Below, piece after piece: positions 6,851 through 16,536 of a DNA stretch of 64,000 bases. Origin of the DNA: Chryseobacterium aquaeductus (lineage in GTDB: Bacteria > Bacteroidota > Bacteroidia > Flavobacteriales > Weeksellaceae); assembly GCF_905175375.1 (NCBI RefSeq), contig NZ_CAJIMS010000001.1, positions 496,001 to 560,000 of the forward strand, read 5' to 3'. How positions within the stretch are numbered: position 1 is the stretch's first letter; each line of letters opens with the position of its first letter. A model generated the notes under the pieces. The model worked only from the letters and a program-made list of their open reading frames with translations, made no database searches and was not told where the DNA came from. Made by a program: the position numbers and the translations under genes.

Positions 6851-9424
6851 CTAAGCAGTAACGCATTTAGCAGCGAAGTCTTCAAAGAATTTTAAATCAC
6901 TTTCAGCTTTTGTCGTGTCAGGTGGCGTTGGATTTAGTCCTGCTGCCGCATCGTGTACCCATTTAGAACTTTCGGTCATTCCCGTTTCAATTTCATTAAT
7001 TAAGTCTTCTGTTACAATTATTTTCTTTATTTTCTGTGTTTGAATTCCAAACGAAAATCTTTCGACTACGCCTTTCAATAGTCTTTCCTCTACCGCTCTT
7101 TCCCAAGCTTCTCTTAATAAACTATACCAACTTTTTGCAGCAAATAAGTATTCGTCTTCGCTTTCTTCTTTTTCGATTTTCTTTAACCGTACTAACATAT
7201 CTTTTAATGTTCCAATTCTTGCTTTTACAGGTTGTACAATCCAAGGAAGTTGAGGATTAATTACGCCTGGAGTTCCTCCAGTATTTCTAATTGTTGTGTA
7301 ACTCAAAGGTGTATCTGTAATTTCTGCAGAAATTTTCAAACGAATGAAAAAGGCAATATCGTGAGTGAAAACAATAACTTGCTTTTGTGATGCAAGTCCA
7401 ACCAATCTTTCAGCAATTTTTTCTCGCCTATGATGGTCTTGTGATGTAATTGGGTCGTCAAAGAAAACGCCTTTGTTGTTTGGGTTCATTTGGACTTCTG
7501 TTAGAAAGTCGGCTAACGAAATTGCTCTTTGTTCGCCCTCACTCAAAATGCTATTTGCAACCATACCTGCAACCTGTAATTTTCGTAATGTAGAACCTCT
7601 TGCATTTTTCTGTGAAATTTGAACAACTTTTGGAGCATTGAGTATTTGACACTCATTAGTAAAAGTCTGTGTGTATTTTTCTGTTATATGCGTTGTAAAT
7701 AATTCCCCTTGCTTGATTGTTATAGATTTTGTATTAAAAGCAGAAGCAGAACTTTCGGCTTTTGCTGCCCATTTGTGGGCTGCAACAAAAATTAAAACTT
7801 GCTCAAGTAATTTATTTAGTAAACTTTTATCTGTAAGGAGTTGAATTTGTCTTTCTAATTCTGCTAACTCGGCAGCTGGATTTTTTTGAAATAATTCATC
7901 AATGGCTGCCTTTATTTTTGCATCAATTTCATTCATTTCAGTTGTCGAAACTGTAAAAGATGCCATTTCTAAATCAAGATTGATATTCGACAAATTTGAA
8001 ATAATATTTTGTCTTGATGTTTCAGATGAAGAAACAATATCTTTCCATTTTTCTGCAAATGTTGCGTCAGCAAGATTGATATATTCAAACAAAGTAGTTG
8101 TCTCGTCAAACTTGCTCGGTGGTAGTCCTTTTAATCTTTTTTCTAAATCTCGGATTGCCTTAATAATTCTATTGAGTTCGCCTTCTGCTTCACTTGTTAA
8201 TAAATTCCAATAAGAGTTTATTAACAAGTTTTCTTTTTCTGTAATTGGTTGTAAACAGAATAAGCAATTGTCTTTGTCTGAAGGATAGATTATTTCATTT
8301 CTATTCGCTTCAATTACAGAGGCATAATTTTTAGATGCTTTAATAAACTCCTTCCACTCATTGCTTCCCAAAGCTTCAATATTGTATTCTTCTAAACTAT
8401 TAATGCCTTCTTGTTTAGCTAACTCTTGGAATTTGTGAAAAGAAGTTATCAATAACTTGTAATGCTCAATGTCTTCTGGTTTTAAACAATCTAATATCGC
8501 TTGTTGTCTGCTGATAAATTCAACAAGTTGAGAAAGCAATTTTTGAAGTTCAGCAATTCTTTTAGGTATATCAAGGGCTTTTAATTCTTCTCGTTTGGCA
8601 ATAAGTTCTGCAAGTTTAGTAGCATCTTCTTCTGTGTATGTTCCTAATACGTTTAATTCTTCTTCATTGGAATTTGCACTAAGATTTGTAATTGCATTTT
8701 TAATAGCATTGTCGTTGACAAAAAACTTTTCAAACTCATTTATTGGTCTGTTTGTTTTTATCTCTGAATAAAGTTTTGCTTTTACTGCCTCATATAATTG
8801 TAAAACCTTTTCAAAAAATTCAAAGCCAATTGGTGTGAAGTCAAGTTTGTTGTCTTGCTCTAAAATTGCCCTAATACTATGAGTGTCAAAAACTGAATAT
8901 TGTGAAAATTCTAAATTGGCTTTCTGTAGTGGATAAGCCAAATCATAAGGGGCTGCTGTCGATTGAAAAGTAAATTTACAAGTTGGTTCTCCTGCCGTAG
9001 CACCTGAAAAAACATTTTGTAAAATCTGTTTATCGCCTCTGGAACTAAAGGCATTGTTTAGTAATCTTATATAACCTGATTTTCCTGTTCCGTTTCCTCC
9101 ATAAATAATCGTCAAGTTTGGACTGATTGGAATTGATTGTCCTGCAGCAAGTGCATTTACATTTTCAATGTCTTTAATCAGTTGTAGTTGTAGATTTTCT
9201 ACAACTGCTGCTGCATCAATTTCAATTTCATTAAACGCAATATTTTCTCTTTCAGATTCAATAGTTTTTAAGCCGTAATCTTCTTTGAAAAATTCATATG
9301 TTATGTCAATTAAAGCGTCATTAATACCCTCGCCCTCCAAAAGTCTTTTGCCTACATATTGAAACCAATAGTCGAAACCTTTAAGCCACGAAATGATTTT
9401 ATTTTTTAAAGGTGTCTCTGGCAT
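6851..9424 (-). CDS. Stand-alone RloC/PrrC-like ABC ATPase (AAA_13 type), candidate anticodon-nuclease-like defence protein
   Basis: An 857-residue SMC/Rad50-like ATPase. Visible in order: Walker A GGNGTGKSG (about 109-117), a coiled-coil-rich middle interrupted by CLFC (387-390) in the place of a zinc hook, ABC signature LSEGEQRA (627-634), Walker B GVFFDDP (652-658) and H-loop VFTHD (685-689). The C-terminal domain has REAWE (Arg771, Glu775) and KWVHD (His824). PrrC and RloC anticodon nucleases use an Arg-x3-Glu plus downstream His triad, so this is a plausible match, but it was placed by eye. No type I restriction genes surround it, which fits RloC rather than PrrC. It is a single-gene unit in an accessory stretch bounded by palindromic-element sequence. 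The ATPase is certain; tRNA cleavage is inference. Confidence 0.82.
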   Translation of the reverse strand: MPETPLKNKIISWLKGFDYWFQYVGKRLLEGEGINDALIDITYEFFKEDYGLKTIESERENIAFNEIEIDAAAVVENLQLQLIKDIENVNALAAGQSIPISPNLTIIYGGNGTGKSGYIRLLNNAFSSRGDKQILQNVFSGATAGEPTCKFTFQSTAAPYDLAYPLQKANLEFSQYSVFDTHSIRAILEQDNKLDFTPIGFEFFEKVLQLYEAVKAKLYSEIKTNRPINEFEKFFVNDNAIKNAITNLSANSNEEELNVLGTYTEEDATKLAELIAKREELKALDIPKRIAELQKLLSQLVEFISRQQAILDCLKPEDIEHYKLLITSFHKFQELAKQEGINSLEEYNIEALGSNEWKEFIKASKNYASVIEANRNEIIYPSDKDNCLFCLQPITEKENLLINSYWNLLTSEAEGELNRIIKAIRDLEKRLKGLPPSKFDETTTLFEYINLADATFAEKWKDIVSSSETSRQNIISNLSNINLDLEMASFTVSTTEMNEIDAKIKAAIDELFQKNPAAELAELERQIQLLTDKSLLNKLLEQVLIFVAAHKWAAKAESSASAFNTKSITIKQGELFTTHITEKYTQTFTNECQILNAPKVVQISQKNARGSTLRKLQVAGMVANSILSEGEQRAISLADFLTEVQMNPNNKGVFFDDPITSQDHHRREKIAERLVGLASQKQVIVFTHDIAFFIRLKISAEITDTPLSYTTIRNTGGTPGVINPQLPWIVQPVKARIGTLKDMLVRLKKIEKEESEDEYLFAAKSWYSLLREAWERAVEERLLKGVVERFSFGIQTQKIKKIIVTEDLINEIETGMTESSKWVHDAAAGLNPTPPDTTKAESDLKFFEDFAAKCVTA

Positions 9425-9641
9425 AGTCTGATAATTTGTTAGTTATTTATTCATTTTGTCTAATGATTACAGTGTCTGGGTTAAGGTTTTTGACAGCAAT
9501 CGGCTCTAGGCAATGCGTCATTCAAAACAATAATTTTGTTAAAAATAAATAATTATTTGATCCTAAACAATTTTATTTCAAACGTAATTGAAAAACTCTG
9601 TGACATTCTCAATACAAATTTATTCTTAAAAAAAAATTTTT

Positions 9642-9656
9642 ACTCGAACTGACGGA
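9642..9656 (+). repeat. Fragment of the palindromic element
   Basis: actcgaactgacgga is identical to the right end of copy A3. It is isolated in the 447-bp gap before the DUF5686 gene, 4.1 kb from the nearest other copy. The rest of the gap (9425-9871) is AT-rich with no gene I can support. Confidence 0.6.
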
Positions 9657-9762
9657 GGTCAAATAGCAGAAATACTATTTGCTTTTAAAATTGATGTGTT
9701 TTGTTAATAGTCTTTATTTCATAATGACAAGTTAAAAACTTTTCTACCAAAATAAATATCAG

Positions 9763-9770
9763 TAATTTTG
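9763..9770 (+). promoter_or_regulatory. Putative -7 box for the first DUF5686 gene
   Basis: TAATTTTG matches TAnnTTTG, about 100 bp before the start at 9872. No clear TTG -33 box. Confidence 0.4.
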
Positions 9771-9871
9771 ACACACAAATTTGTTATGAAATCGCCATGA
9801 TTGTGAAACGCAAACACCGATGAAGAAAACGCGATACCATATGACCTTTAAAAAACAATAAACATCTACAT

Positions 9872-12283
9872 ATGAAAAGGGTTTTTATTGTTCTTTTTCT
9901 GTGGGCTTTTGCTTTTGGTTTTTCACAATCAAAACTTACAGTAATAAACGAAGCCAAAGGAACGCCTATTTCAGATGCCACCGTTTCCTGCGATGGCAAA
10001 ATTCTCGGAAAAACAGATCCTAACGGATTTTTAGAATTCAGATCTAAATGTAAAAGTATTCAGATCTCTGCCCCCAATTTTTTTAAGGAAAGTGCTTTGG
10101 TAGAAGATGAAATGACCGTTACGCTCATCAACACTTCATCCAAAACGCAATCTATCGAAACCGTCATTCTGGAAGATAAGAGCGATCCGAAAGCTTTGGA
10201 AATCCTGCGAAAAGTAAATCAGTTTTTCAAAAGCAATTCTCCGCAGAGTTTAGATTCTTATTCTTATAAATCTTACGAAAAAATATCTTTAGACATCGAC
10301 CAGGACAGTATTTCAGCTTTCAAAGAAGTTTTTAATGACAATTTTAATCTTTTTAAAAAGCAAAAGACCAAAGATTCTATTGATGATGTTTCGGCAAGAA
10401 GAATATTTTCAAAAAGTAAACTGTTTCTTTGGGAAAGAGCTCAGGAGTATTTATATTCACAAAAACTGGGCGAAAAAGTAAATATTCTGGATAACCGTAT
10501 CTCGGGACTCAAGCAACCTATTTATGAACTGATTTCACTGCAGGGAAACAGAGACAAAATCCCCAACCAGATCAAGCCGGAAAACCGTGGACTGTACAGA
10601 TTCTACCTTACCGACACCATTGAAGTAGACGGTAGAAAGAATTTCGTCATCCGCTTCCGGGAAGTGAGCTACAAGAAATCTGTAAAAAAGAGGAAATTCA
10701 GCGGATATTTGTACATCGACATCGAAACCTACGGCATCAAAAAAATAGAAAGCATCAGCAAAGATAAAAACGAAGGAAACATCACCAGCACATGGGTTTT
10801 TTATAATCAGAAATGGTTTTTGGATGAAGAAAGCGTAAAACTCCGAATGAGCAGAATGCGGATGAATACGACCGAAAAACCGAATAACGATGAGGAAAAT
10901 CGGGTGAAAAAGAACAGCTTCGGAACGTATGCGTATCTCAACTCAAAATATTTTGATTATCAGTCTCCAATTACAGAAAATCCTGAGGACTTCAAAGGCT
11001 ACACGTTCACAGTAAAAAATGCTGACGGAAAAACGTTGCAGCAATACCGCACAGAACCTTTGTCGGACAGAGAAAAAAACACTTATTTCGTCATCGACAG
11101 TTTAGGAAAAAAATACAATGTAGACCGAAAAGCCAGGATTCTAACAGGTTTGATTAATGGCCAGATCCGAGCCGGAAGTTTTGATTTTGATATTGGCGAG
11201 GTCTTCAATTATAACTTGTACGAAGGTTTCAGATTAGGTTTAAAAGGTAAACTGAATGAGAATTTTAATCCGTATTTCTCTCCTGATTATTATTTCGCTT
11301 ACGGTTTGGGTGACGAAAAATTTAAATACGGAATTGGTCTCGACATCAAAACCAGACTCGATAAAAACGCTTTTTTCAGAGTGGAATATTATGATGATGT
11401 GAACTCGTCCGGTGAATTCTACCGCAGACTCTGGACTTTCAAAATGCGGATGATGAACTATGGAAACAACATCAATAATGACAAATATTACCGCTATCAA
11501 GGAGTTTCTGTTTCATATCTGAATGACGTTACGAATGGTCTGACGCTGGCTTTTGCGGCAAGAAGAAATACAGAAGAAGCGAAGTTTGATTATAATTTCC
11601 GCAACAGTGGTTCAAAATTTGAAAATTTCAATACGCTGGTCACGTTGAAATATTCTCCCAACTCTACCAACATCATGACGCCGCAGGGGAAATCAATCGT
11701 AGAACAAAAATATCCTGAGCTTTATTTAAATTTCGAACAAAGCTTCAAAGCATTGGGCGGAGATTTTAATTACACCCGTTTTGATGCCCTTTTTGTACAG
11801 AATTTTAAAACTGCCTTAGGAACTACAGGTGTGAGATTGTACGGAGGCCTGGTTTTGGGTGAAGCTCCGATCTGGAAACATTTTACGATGAATGGTCTGG
11901 CGTCTCCGAGCCGGGACATTAATTTTAACCTTACTTCCTATTTGGGATTTGCCACCTTAGAAGGCGGAAGATTTTATAATGACCGATTTGTAGCTTATTA
12001 TTTTACCCATCAGCTTCCGTGGTATTTTAAAAGTATCGGGCAGAATGTTTCAAGTCTCGATTTTGTACTGCGAGGAACCATTGGTGATATGAAACGACCG
12101 GAATATCATGATTTCAGATTCAGAAAATTAGACCATCTGTATCAGGAAGTCGGCCTGGAGTGGAATAACTTCCTTTCATCATATTTCAATCTGGGTGTTT
12201 TTTACAGAGTCGGATTTTATACAACCAATAATTTTAAACAGAATTTTGCATTCCAGTTTAAACTTAAGTTGTTAGAATTTTAA
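9872..12283 (+). CDS. DUF5686 family outer-membrane protein with CarboxypepD_reg-like domain (first paralogue)
   Basis: 803 residues. The N-terminal signal peptide is MKRVFIVLFLWAFAFGFSQ. A carboxypeptidase-regulatory-like beta-sandwich follows at about 20-95 (KGTPISDATVSCDGKILGKTDPNGFL). The DUF5686 body starts near the conserved VILEDKSDPKALEILRKVN, and the C-terminal 350 residues alternate in the manner of beta-barrel strands, ending in the aromatic-rich FQFKLKLLEF, as outer-membrane proteins do. The family is abundant in Bacteroidota and resembles the barrel and plug-side parts of SusC-like proteins; its substrate is unknown. A paralogue with the same domain layout follows at 12918. The ATG at 9872 precedes the signal peptide directly. 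Confidence 0.9.
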   Translation: MKRVFIVLFLWAFAFGFSQSKLTVINEAKGTPISDATVSCDGKILGKTDPNGFLEFRSKCKSIQISAPNFFKESALVEDEMTVTLINTSSKTQSIETVILEDKSDPKALEILRKVNQFFKSNSPQSLDSYSYKSYEKISLDIDQDSISAFKEVFNDNFNLFKKQKTKDSIDDVSARRIFSKSKLFLWERAQEYLYSQKLGEKVNILDNRISGLKQPIYELISLQGNRDKIPNQIKPENRGLYRFYLTDTIEVDGRKNFVIRFREVSYKKSVKKRKFSGYLYIDIETYGIKKIESISKDKNEGNITSTWVFYNQKWFLDEESVKLRMSRMRMNTTEKPNNDEENRVKKNSFGTYAYLNSKYFDYQSPITENPEDFKGYTFTVKNADGKTLQQYRTEPLSDREKNTYFVIDSLGKKYNVDRKARILTGLINGQIRAGSFDFDIGEVFNYNLYEGFRLGLKGKLNENFNPYFSPDYYFAYGLGDEKFKYGIGLDIKTRLDKNAFFRVEYYDDVNSSGEFYRRLWTFKMRMMNYGNNINNDKYYRYQGVSVSYLNDVTNGLTLAFAARRNTEEAKFDYNFRNSGSKFENFNTLVTLKYSPNSTNIMTPQGKSIVEQKYPELYLNFEQSFKALGGDFNYTRFDALFVQNFKTALGTTGVRLYGGLVLGEAPIWKHFTMNGLASPSRDINFNLTSYLGFATLEGGRFYNDRFVAYYFTHQLPWYFKSIGQNVSSLDFVLRGTIGDMKRPEYHDFRFRKLDHLYQEVGLEWNNFLSSYFNLGVFYRVGFYTTNNFKQNFAFQFKLKLLEF

Positions 12284-12538
12284 AATGAGTAATTGGTAAT
12301 TATTAATAAGTAATCTGATTCCTCGTAATCTATCATAATCGAAAGACTCTTTGTTATCTTCGCTGAGTGAAATCGAAGATTCGACGTAGTCAAATGCCTT
12401 TGCAATATTTTTATTTAATTTAAAGGTATTGGCGAATTTCATTTGCGAACTTAAAAACAGGAAGCATTTAAAAAAATCTTTGCGCACTTTCCGTTAAAGA
12501 ACAAAACTTATGTTAAATTAGACATTCAAGATAAATCA
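12284..12538. other. Intergenic stretch with a recurring flavobacterial phrase
   Basis: This gap holds no gene I would support. At 12474-12499 it carries a 26-nt phrase (aaatctttg...ctttccgttaaag) resembling 1082-1107, the right end of the inverted-repeat element upstream of alaS. Nearby cgctgagtgaaatcgaag and gccttt/aaagg pieces may be remnants of a similar element. Confidence 0.4.
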
Positions 12539-12775
12539 ATGAAAAAAATAGAAATTAAAGCAGAACAGTTTTTTGAATTATTAAGACTAAAAGACACCTC
12601 AATGTGGGCAATTTTCTCACAAATGATCGATGGTGAAGAAAAAGAAATGATATTTCTTGATCAAGAAGATAAAGTTTTATTCAATTATATATTACCAGAT
12701 AATAAAGATAAACTGGAAGAAGACAGAATAAAATTTTCTAAAGAATTCGCCGAAAAACAAGCGCATCTTAATTGA
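12539..12775 (+). CDS. Small acidic hypothetical protein between the DUF5686 paralogues
   Basis: 78 residues, highly charged, no signal peptide or membrane segment. It contains a compact stretch (QFFELLRLKDTSMWAIFSQ, then EEKEMIFLDQEDKVLFNYIL) that looks like a small mixed alpha/beta domain. I do not recognise it. The ATG at 12539 follows an AT-rich leader. Its position between two diverged copies of the same gene family could mean that it was carried along by the duplication or inserted afterwards. Codon use is like that of its neighbours, so it is probably a real gene. Confidence 0.6.
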   Translation: MKKIEIKAEQFFELLRLKDTSMWAIFSQMIDGEEKEMIFLDQEDKVLFNYILPDNKDKLEEDRIKFSKEFAEKQAHLN

Positions 12776-12917
12776 TAATCAATTTATTTTAAGGATTTTT
12801 AACATCTGCGGCACTTTTTTTGCCATAGCTGATTTAAATTACATATTTTCGATTATCAAGTGATTGAGAACAAAGTAATATTCACCATCTATTAAAATTA
12901 GTAGTCAGACATTCTTT

Positions 12918-15371
12918 ATGAAAAAAATGTATATCATGCTGTTGTCATTCGTATACCTCAGCATTTTCTCACAATCGAAAATTATCGTTAAAAGTTCCGG
13001 AGATCAATCGGTGATTTCTAATGCATCGGTGACCTGCAATAACAAATTGCTGGGGAGAACAGATGCTTCCGGAGTTCTCAATTTCAGATCAAAATGTAAC
13101 AAAGTAGAAGTTTCGGCAAAAGGTTATTTTGAAGACGATGTAGTTGTGGATAAGGTAATGGAGGTTTTTTTAGCGAAAGCCGATCCTAAAACCAAGAATA
13201 TCCAAACCGTCATTCTGGAAGATAAAAGTGATCCCAGAGCATTGGAAATTCTGAGAAAAATCAACGAAAATTACAAACAGAATTCACCTTTGAGTTTAGA
13301 TTCTTATTCATTTAAATCTTACGAAAAAATATCTTTAGATTTTGATGAAGACAGCATTAAAGCTTATAACGCCTACATCGCAAACCGAATAGATTCTCTA
13401 AAAAGTCTTCCGGAACAGCCGATGAAAGCTCAGGAAAGGAAAGATTCATTAGAATCTGTAAACTTGATGAAACTAGTTGGAAAAAGCAAAATGTTTCTTT
13501 GGGAAAGAGCTTCACAGAGTTTATATTCTAAAAAATACGGCGAAAAAACCAACATTCTCGATAATAAAATCGCAGGTCTAAAAGAGCCTATCTACGAATT
13601 GATGGCTTTCCGATCTAACAGAAATGTGATTCCGAAAGAGATCAAAGAAGAAAACAGAAATCTGTATCGTTTTTTCCTTACCGATTCTATAGAAATTGAA
13701 GGCAGACAAAATTATGTGATCCGTTTTCGTCAGGTTGATTACAAACAGGCTGTTAACCGCAGAAAATTCAATGGATATCTTTATGTTGATAAAGAAACCT
13801 ACGCTTTGAAAAAAATCGAAAGCAACAGCAAAATTAAAAGTGAAGGAAGCATCACCAGTATTTGGAAACCCATCGAGAACAAATGGTTTCTGGTGAAAGA
13901 AAACTATAAACTTAAAATGGGCTCTACCTCTTTTGATACTGAAGATTCATCAGATAAAAATAAAAGTAAAGAAGAGAAAGAAGCCGACAAAAATGCAAGA
14001 AAGAAATTTGGAAGTTATGCCTTTGCAACTGCAGATTATTTCGATTTTAAAACTCCTATTGAAGAAAAACCACAAGATTTTAAAGGGTATACAATCGATG
14101 TGAAAAATTCTGACGGAAATCTGATCGATCAATACCGTACAGAAAATCTGACCGATCGTGAAGTGACCACGTACTCAAAAATTGACAGTTTGAGCAGCAA
14201 ATACAAACTGGACCAAAAAGCCAAAGCTCTTACCGGTTTGCTGAAAGGAAAAATAAGAGTGGGAATGGTAGATTTTGATCTCGCAAGAATCATTGGTTAC
14301 AACAAATATGAGCATTTCCGTTTTGGAGCAGGAGCAAAACTGAACGAGAAATTCAATAAATACATTTCTCCGGATGCCTATTTTGCTTACGGAATTTATG
14401 ATAAAGATTTTAAATACGGTGTGGGAGTTGATATCCGTACAACGTTACAGAAAAACTCTTTTTTCCGTGTTGAATATTTTGATGATGTAATGGCAGCTGG
14501 TCGTTTTTCAGAAAATTTATGGAATTTCAGAATGAAAATCATGAATTCCGGAGTTGCACTGAATAACGGAGTTTTCTTCGGTTATGAAGGTTTTAAAGTA
14601 AGTTATGAAAATGACATTACCAACGGACTAACTGTAAATGTTGCCGCAAAGAGAACACAGGAAGAATCTAAATTTGCTTACGATTACAAAGGTTTGGGAA
14701 GTCAGTTTGATGTTACCTCATCAACGATTACCTTAAAATATTCTCCGAATTCGAAAAATATTATGACGCCAACCGGAAAATATACTTACGAGCAAAGTCT
14801 TCCCGAAGTGTATTTAAATTACGAGCAAGGATTCAAGAGTTTTGACGGAGATTTTAATTTCAGCAGATTTGATGCACTTTTCGTTCACAATTTTAAAACA
14901 AAACTGGGTGTAACTGGTGTGAGAGCCTATGGAGGAATCATCGTTGGTGATGCTCCGATCTGGAAAAATTTCACCATGAATGGTTTGGGGAAAGGCAATG
15001 GCGGACTCAATTTTAACTTGACTTCATATCTTGGTTTTGCAACGATGGAAGGTGGTGAATATTACAACGATAAATTTGTAGGAGCTTACCTCACGCACAG
15101 ACTTCCATGGTATTTTAAAAGTTTTGGGAAAAATGTTTCAAGTTTCGATTTCATCTACAGAGGGACAATCGGAGATATGAAAAATCCGGAGTTTCATCAG
15201 TTTGAATTCAAAAAACTAGATCATTTGTACAACGAACTTGGTCTGGAATGGAATAATTTCCTTTCTTCACAATTCAATCTAGGATTTTTCTACAGAGTCG
15301 GACATTACAACACACCGAAGTTTAAAGATAATTTTGCCATTCAGTTTAAACTGAAATTATTAGGATTTTAA
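12918..15371 (+). CDS. DUF5686 family outer-membrane protein with CarboxypepD_reg-like domain (second paralogue)
   Basis: 817 residues, collinear with the protein at 9872 over its whole length. Shared landmarks include NIQTVILEDKSDPRALEILRKIN, DSYSFKSYEKISLDFDEDSI, MFLWERA, the central IxVGxxDFDLxxxxGYNKYEHFRFG, LKYSPNSKNIMTP and the C-terminal FAIQFKLKLLGF. The signal peptide is MKKMYIMLLSFVYLSIFSQ. The main difference is a Lys/Glu-rich insertion at about 340-360 (DKNKSKEEKEADKNARK) in the loop before the barrel. The N-terminal beta-sandwich is diverged. Tandem duplication followed by divergence is the simplest reading. An outer-membrane location is inferred from signal peptide and barrel pattern; the function is unknown. 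Confidence 0.9.
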   Translation: MKKMYIMLLSFVYLSIFSQSKIIVKSSGDQSVISNASVTCNNKLLGRTDASGVLNFRSKCNKVEVSAKGYFEDDVVVDKVMEVFLAKADPKTKNIQTVILEDKSDPRALEILRKINENYKQNSPLSLDSYSFKSYEKISLDFDEDSIKAYNAYIANRIDSLKSLPEQPMKAQERKDSLESVNLMKLVGKSKMFLWERASQSLYSKKYGEKTNILDNKIAGLKEPIYELMAFRSNRNVIPKEIKEENRNLYRFFLTDSIEIEGRQNYVIRFRQVDYKQAVNRRKFNGYLYVDKETYALKKIESNSKIKSEGSITSIWKPIENKWFLVKENYKLKMGSTSFDTEDSSDKNKSKEEKEADKNARKKFGSYAFATADYFDFKTPIEEKPQDFKGYTIDVKNSDGNLIDQYRTENLTDREVTTYSKIDSLSSKYKLDQKAKALTGLLKGKIRVGMVDFDLARIIGYNKYEHFRFGAGAKLNEKFNKYISPDAYFAYGIYDKDFKYGVGVDIRTTLQKNSFFRVEYFDDVMAAGRFSENLWNFRMKIMNSGVALNNGVFFGYEGFKVSYENDITNGLTVNVAAKRTQEESKFAYDYKGLGSQFDVTSSTITLKYSPNSKNIMTPTGKYTYEQSLPEVYLNYEQGFKSFDGDFNFSRFDALFVHNFKTKLGVTGVRAYGGIIVGDAPIWKNFTMNGLGKGNGGLNFNLTSYLGFATMEGGEYYNDKFVGAYLTHRLPWYFKSFGKNVSSFDFIYRGTIGDMKNPEFHQFEFKKLDHLYNELGLEWNNFLSSQFNLGFFYRVGHYNTPKFKDNFAIQFKLKLLGF

Positions 15372-15427
15372 GAGTAATCAGTTATTCAGTAATCTAGTAC
15401 TTAATTATCAGGAAAAATTATTTTAAG

Positions 15428-15466
15428 AAAACCTCTCAAGATTTACATTTTGAGAGGTTTTTTTTT
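15428..15466. terminator. Bidirectional terminator between the DUF5686 gene and folP
   Basis: Stem aacctctcaa / ttgagaggtt with a 10-nt loop, then a T-run on the plus strand and a shorter T-run on the minus strand, placed between two convergent genes. Confidence 0.85.
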
Positions 15467-15475
15467 GACTAAATT

Positions 15476-16345
15476 TTAGGTATTTAAAAATTCATCAATG
15501 GTCTTTTTTGCTTCAGCGACATCATGCACACGTAGGATTTTTGCGCCTTGATGTAAAACTTTCAGGTGTAGTTTTTGAGTTTCTTCGTTAATGTTTAAAG
15601 CCGATTTGCCCAATGGTTTATAAATAAATGACTTTCGTGAAATACCGATCAGCAAAGGAAAACTTCCAAAACCGAAAAATTCTGCTTCGTCAATCATTTT
15701 CATCTGATCTTCCACCGTTTTTCCAAAACCAAAACCCGGATCAAGAATAATATCTTTGATTCCTTTTTTTAATAATTCATCGGTCTTCTTTGAAAAATAC
15801 TGATTCACCGTCAAAGTAATATCTGCGAAAGACGTTATTTCATGCATCGTTTGATAAGACGGATTGACGTGCATGAGAATATAAGGAAGATTTGTTTCTG
15901 CAACTGCATCGAGCATATTTTCGTCAAACTGTCCGCCCGAAATATCATTCACAATGTCAATTCCTTCATTAAAACCAAATTTTACTGTTTCAGCATAAAA
16001 AGTATCGAGTGAAATTAAAGCTTCCGGCAATTCTTTTTTAATGGATGAAATTATATTTCCCAGCCTTCTCACTTCTTCTTCACTGCTCAGAAATTCCGCA
16101 TTCGGACGTGTGGATTGCGGACCAATGTCAATTATCGAAGCGCCATCTTTTAGGAGTTTTTCAGCGTGCTGCAATGCAGATTTTTCATCATTAAATTTGC
16201 CACCATCCGAAAAAGAATCAGGTGTAAGATTGAGAATTCCCATTAGTTGGGGTGAACTTAAATCTACTAATCTTCCGTTACAATTGATTGAATGAAAGTT
16301 TTGAAAAGTGTTGAAAGGCGATAGAAGAACATTATTTGCAGACAT
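15476..16345 (-). CDS. folP: Dihydropteroate synthase
   Basis: Joins 7,8-dihydropterin pyrophosphate with p-aminobenzoate in folate synthesis; it is the sulfonamide target. At 289 residues it shows all the family blocks: MGILNLTPDSFSDGG near residue 35, IDIGPQSTRP, LISLDTFYAETV, IVNDISGG, ILDPGFGFGKT and LIGISRKSFI. It is divergent from the DUF1599 gene at 16537, a neighbour commonly seen in Bacteroidota. The ATG at 16345 begins MSANNVLLSPF, ahead of the conserved barrel start, so a short N-terminal extension is present. Confidence 0.96.
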   Translation of the reverse strand: MSANNVLLSPFNTFQNFHSINCNGRLVDLSSPQLMGILNLTPDSFSDGGKFNDEKSALQHAEKLLKDGASIIDIGPQSTRPNAEFLSSEEEVRRLGNIISSIKKELPEALISLDTFYAETVKFGFNEGIDIVNDISGGQFDENMLDAVAETNLPYILMHVNPSYQTMHEITSFADITLTVNQYFSKKTDELLKKGIKDIILDPGFGFGKTVEDQMKMIDEAEFFGFGSFPLLIGISRKSFIYKPLGKSALNINEETQKLHLKVLHQGAKILRVHDVAEAKKTIDEFLNT

Positions 16346-16511
16346 CCGGATACATCGAATTTATTCCAGCAAAATTAAACTAAAACTTCAAAAAATTATA
16401 AATAAAATTAACTTGTAGAAATAATTAAATTAAAAACCGCAAATCTTAAACTCTTGCTCGGTCAAACTCAAAAACTCTATGCCCGATTCCTCTTACCTAA
16501 AACCTAATTCG

Positions 16512-16519
16512 TATATTTG
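16512..16519 (+). promoter_or_regulatory. Putative -7 box of the DUF1599 / BT_3928 operon
   Basis: TATATTTG, an exact fit to TAnnTTTG, 17 bp before the start at 16537. No TTG at the expected spacing, and the short distance implies a very short leader. Confidence 0.45.
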
Positions 16520-16536
16520 GGCTATTAAGAGAATGT

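Noticed and set aside
12272..12487. 71-residue minus-strand frame
   Set aside because: It overlaps the end of the DUF5686 gene and consists of intergenic repeat-like sequence.
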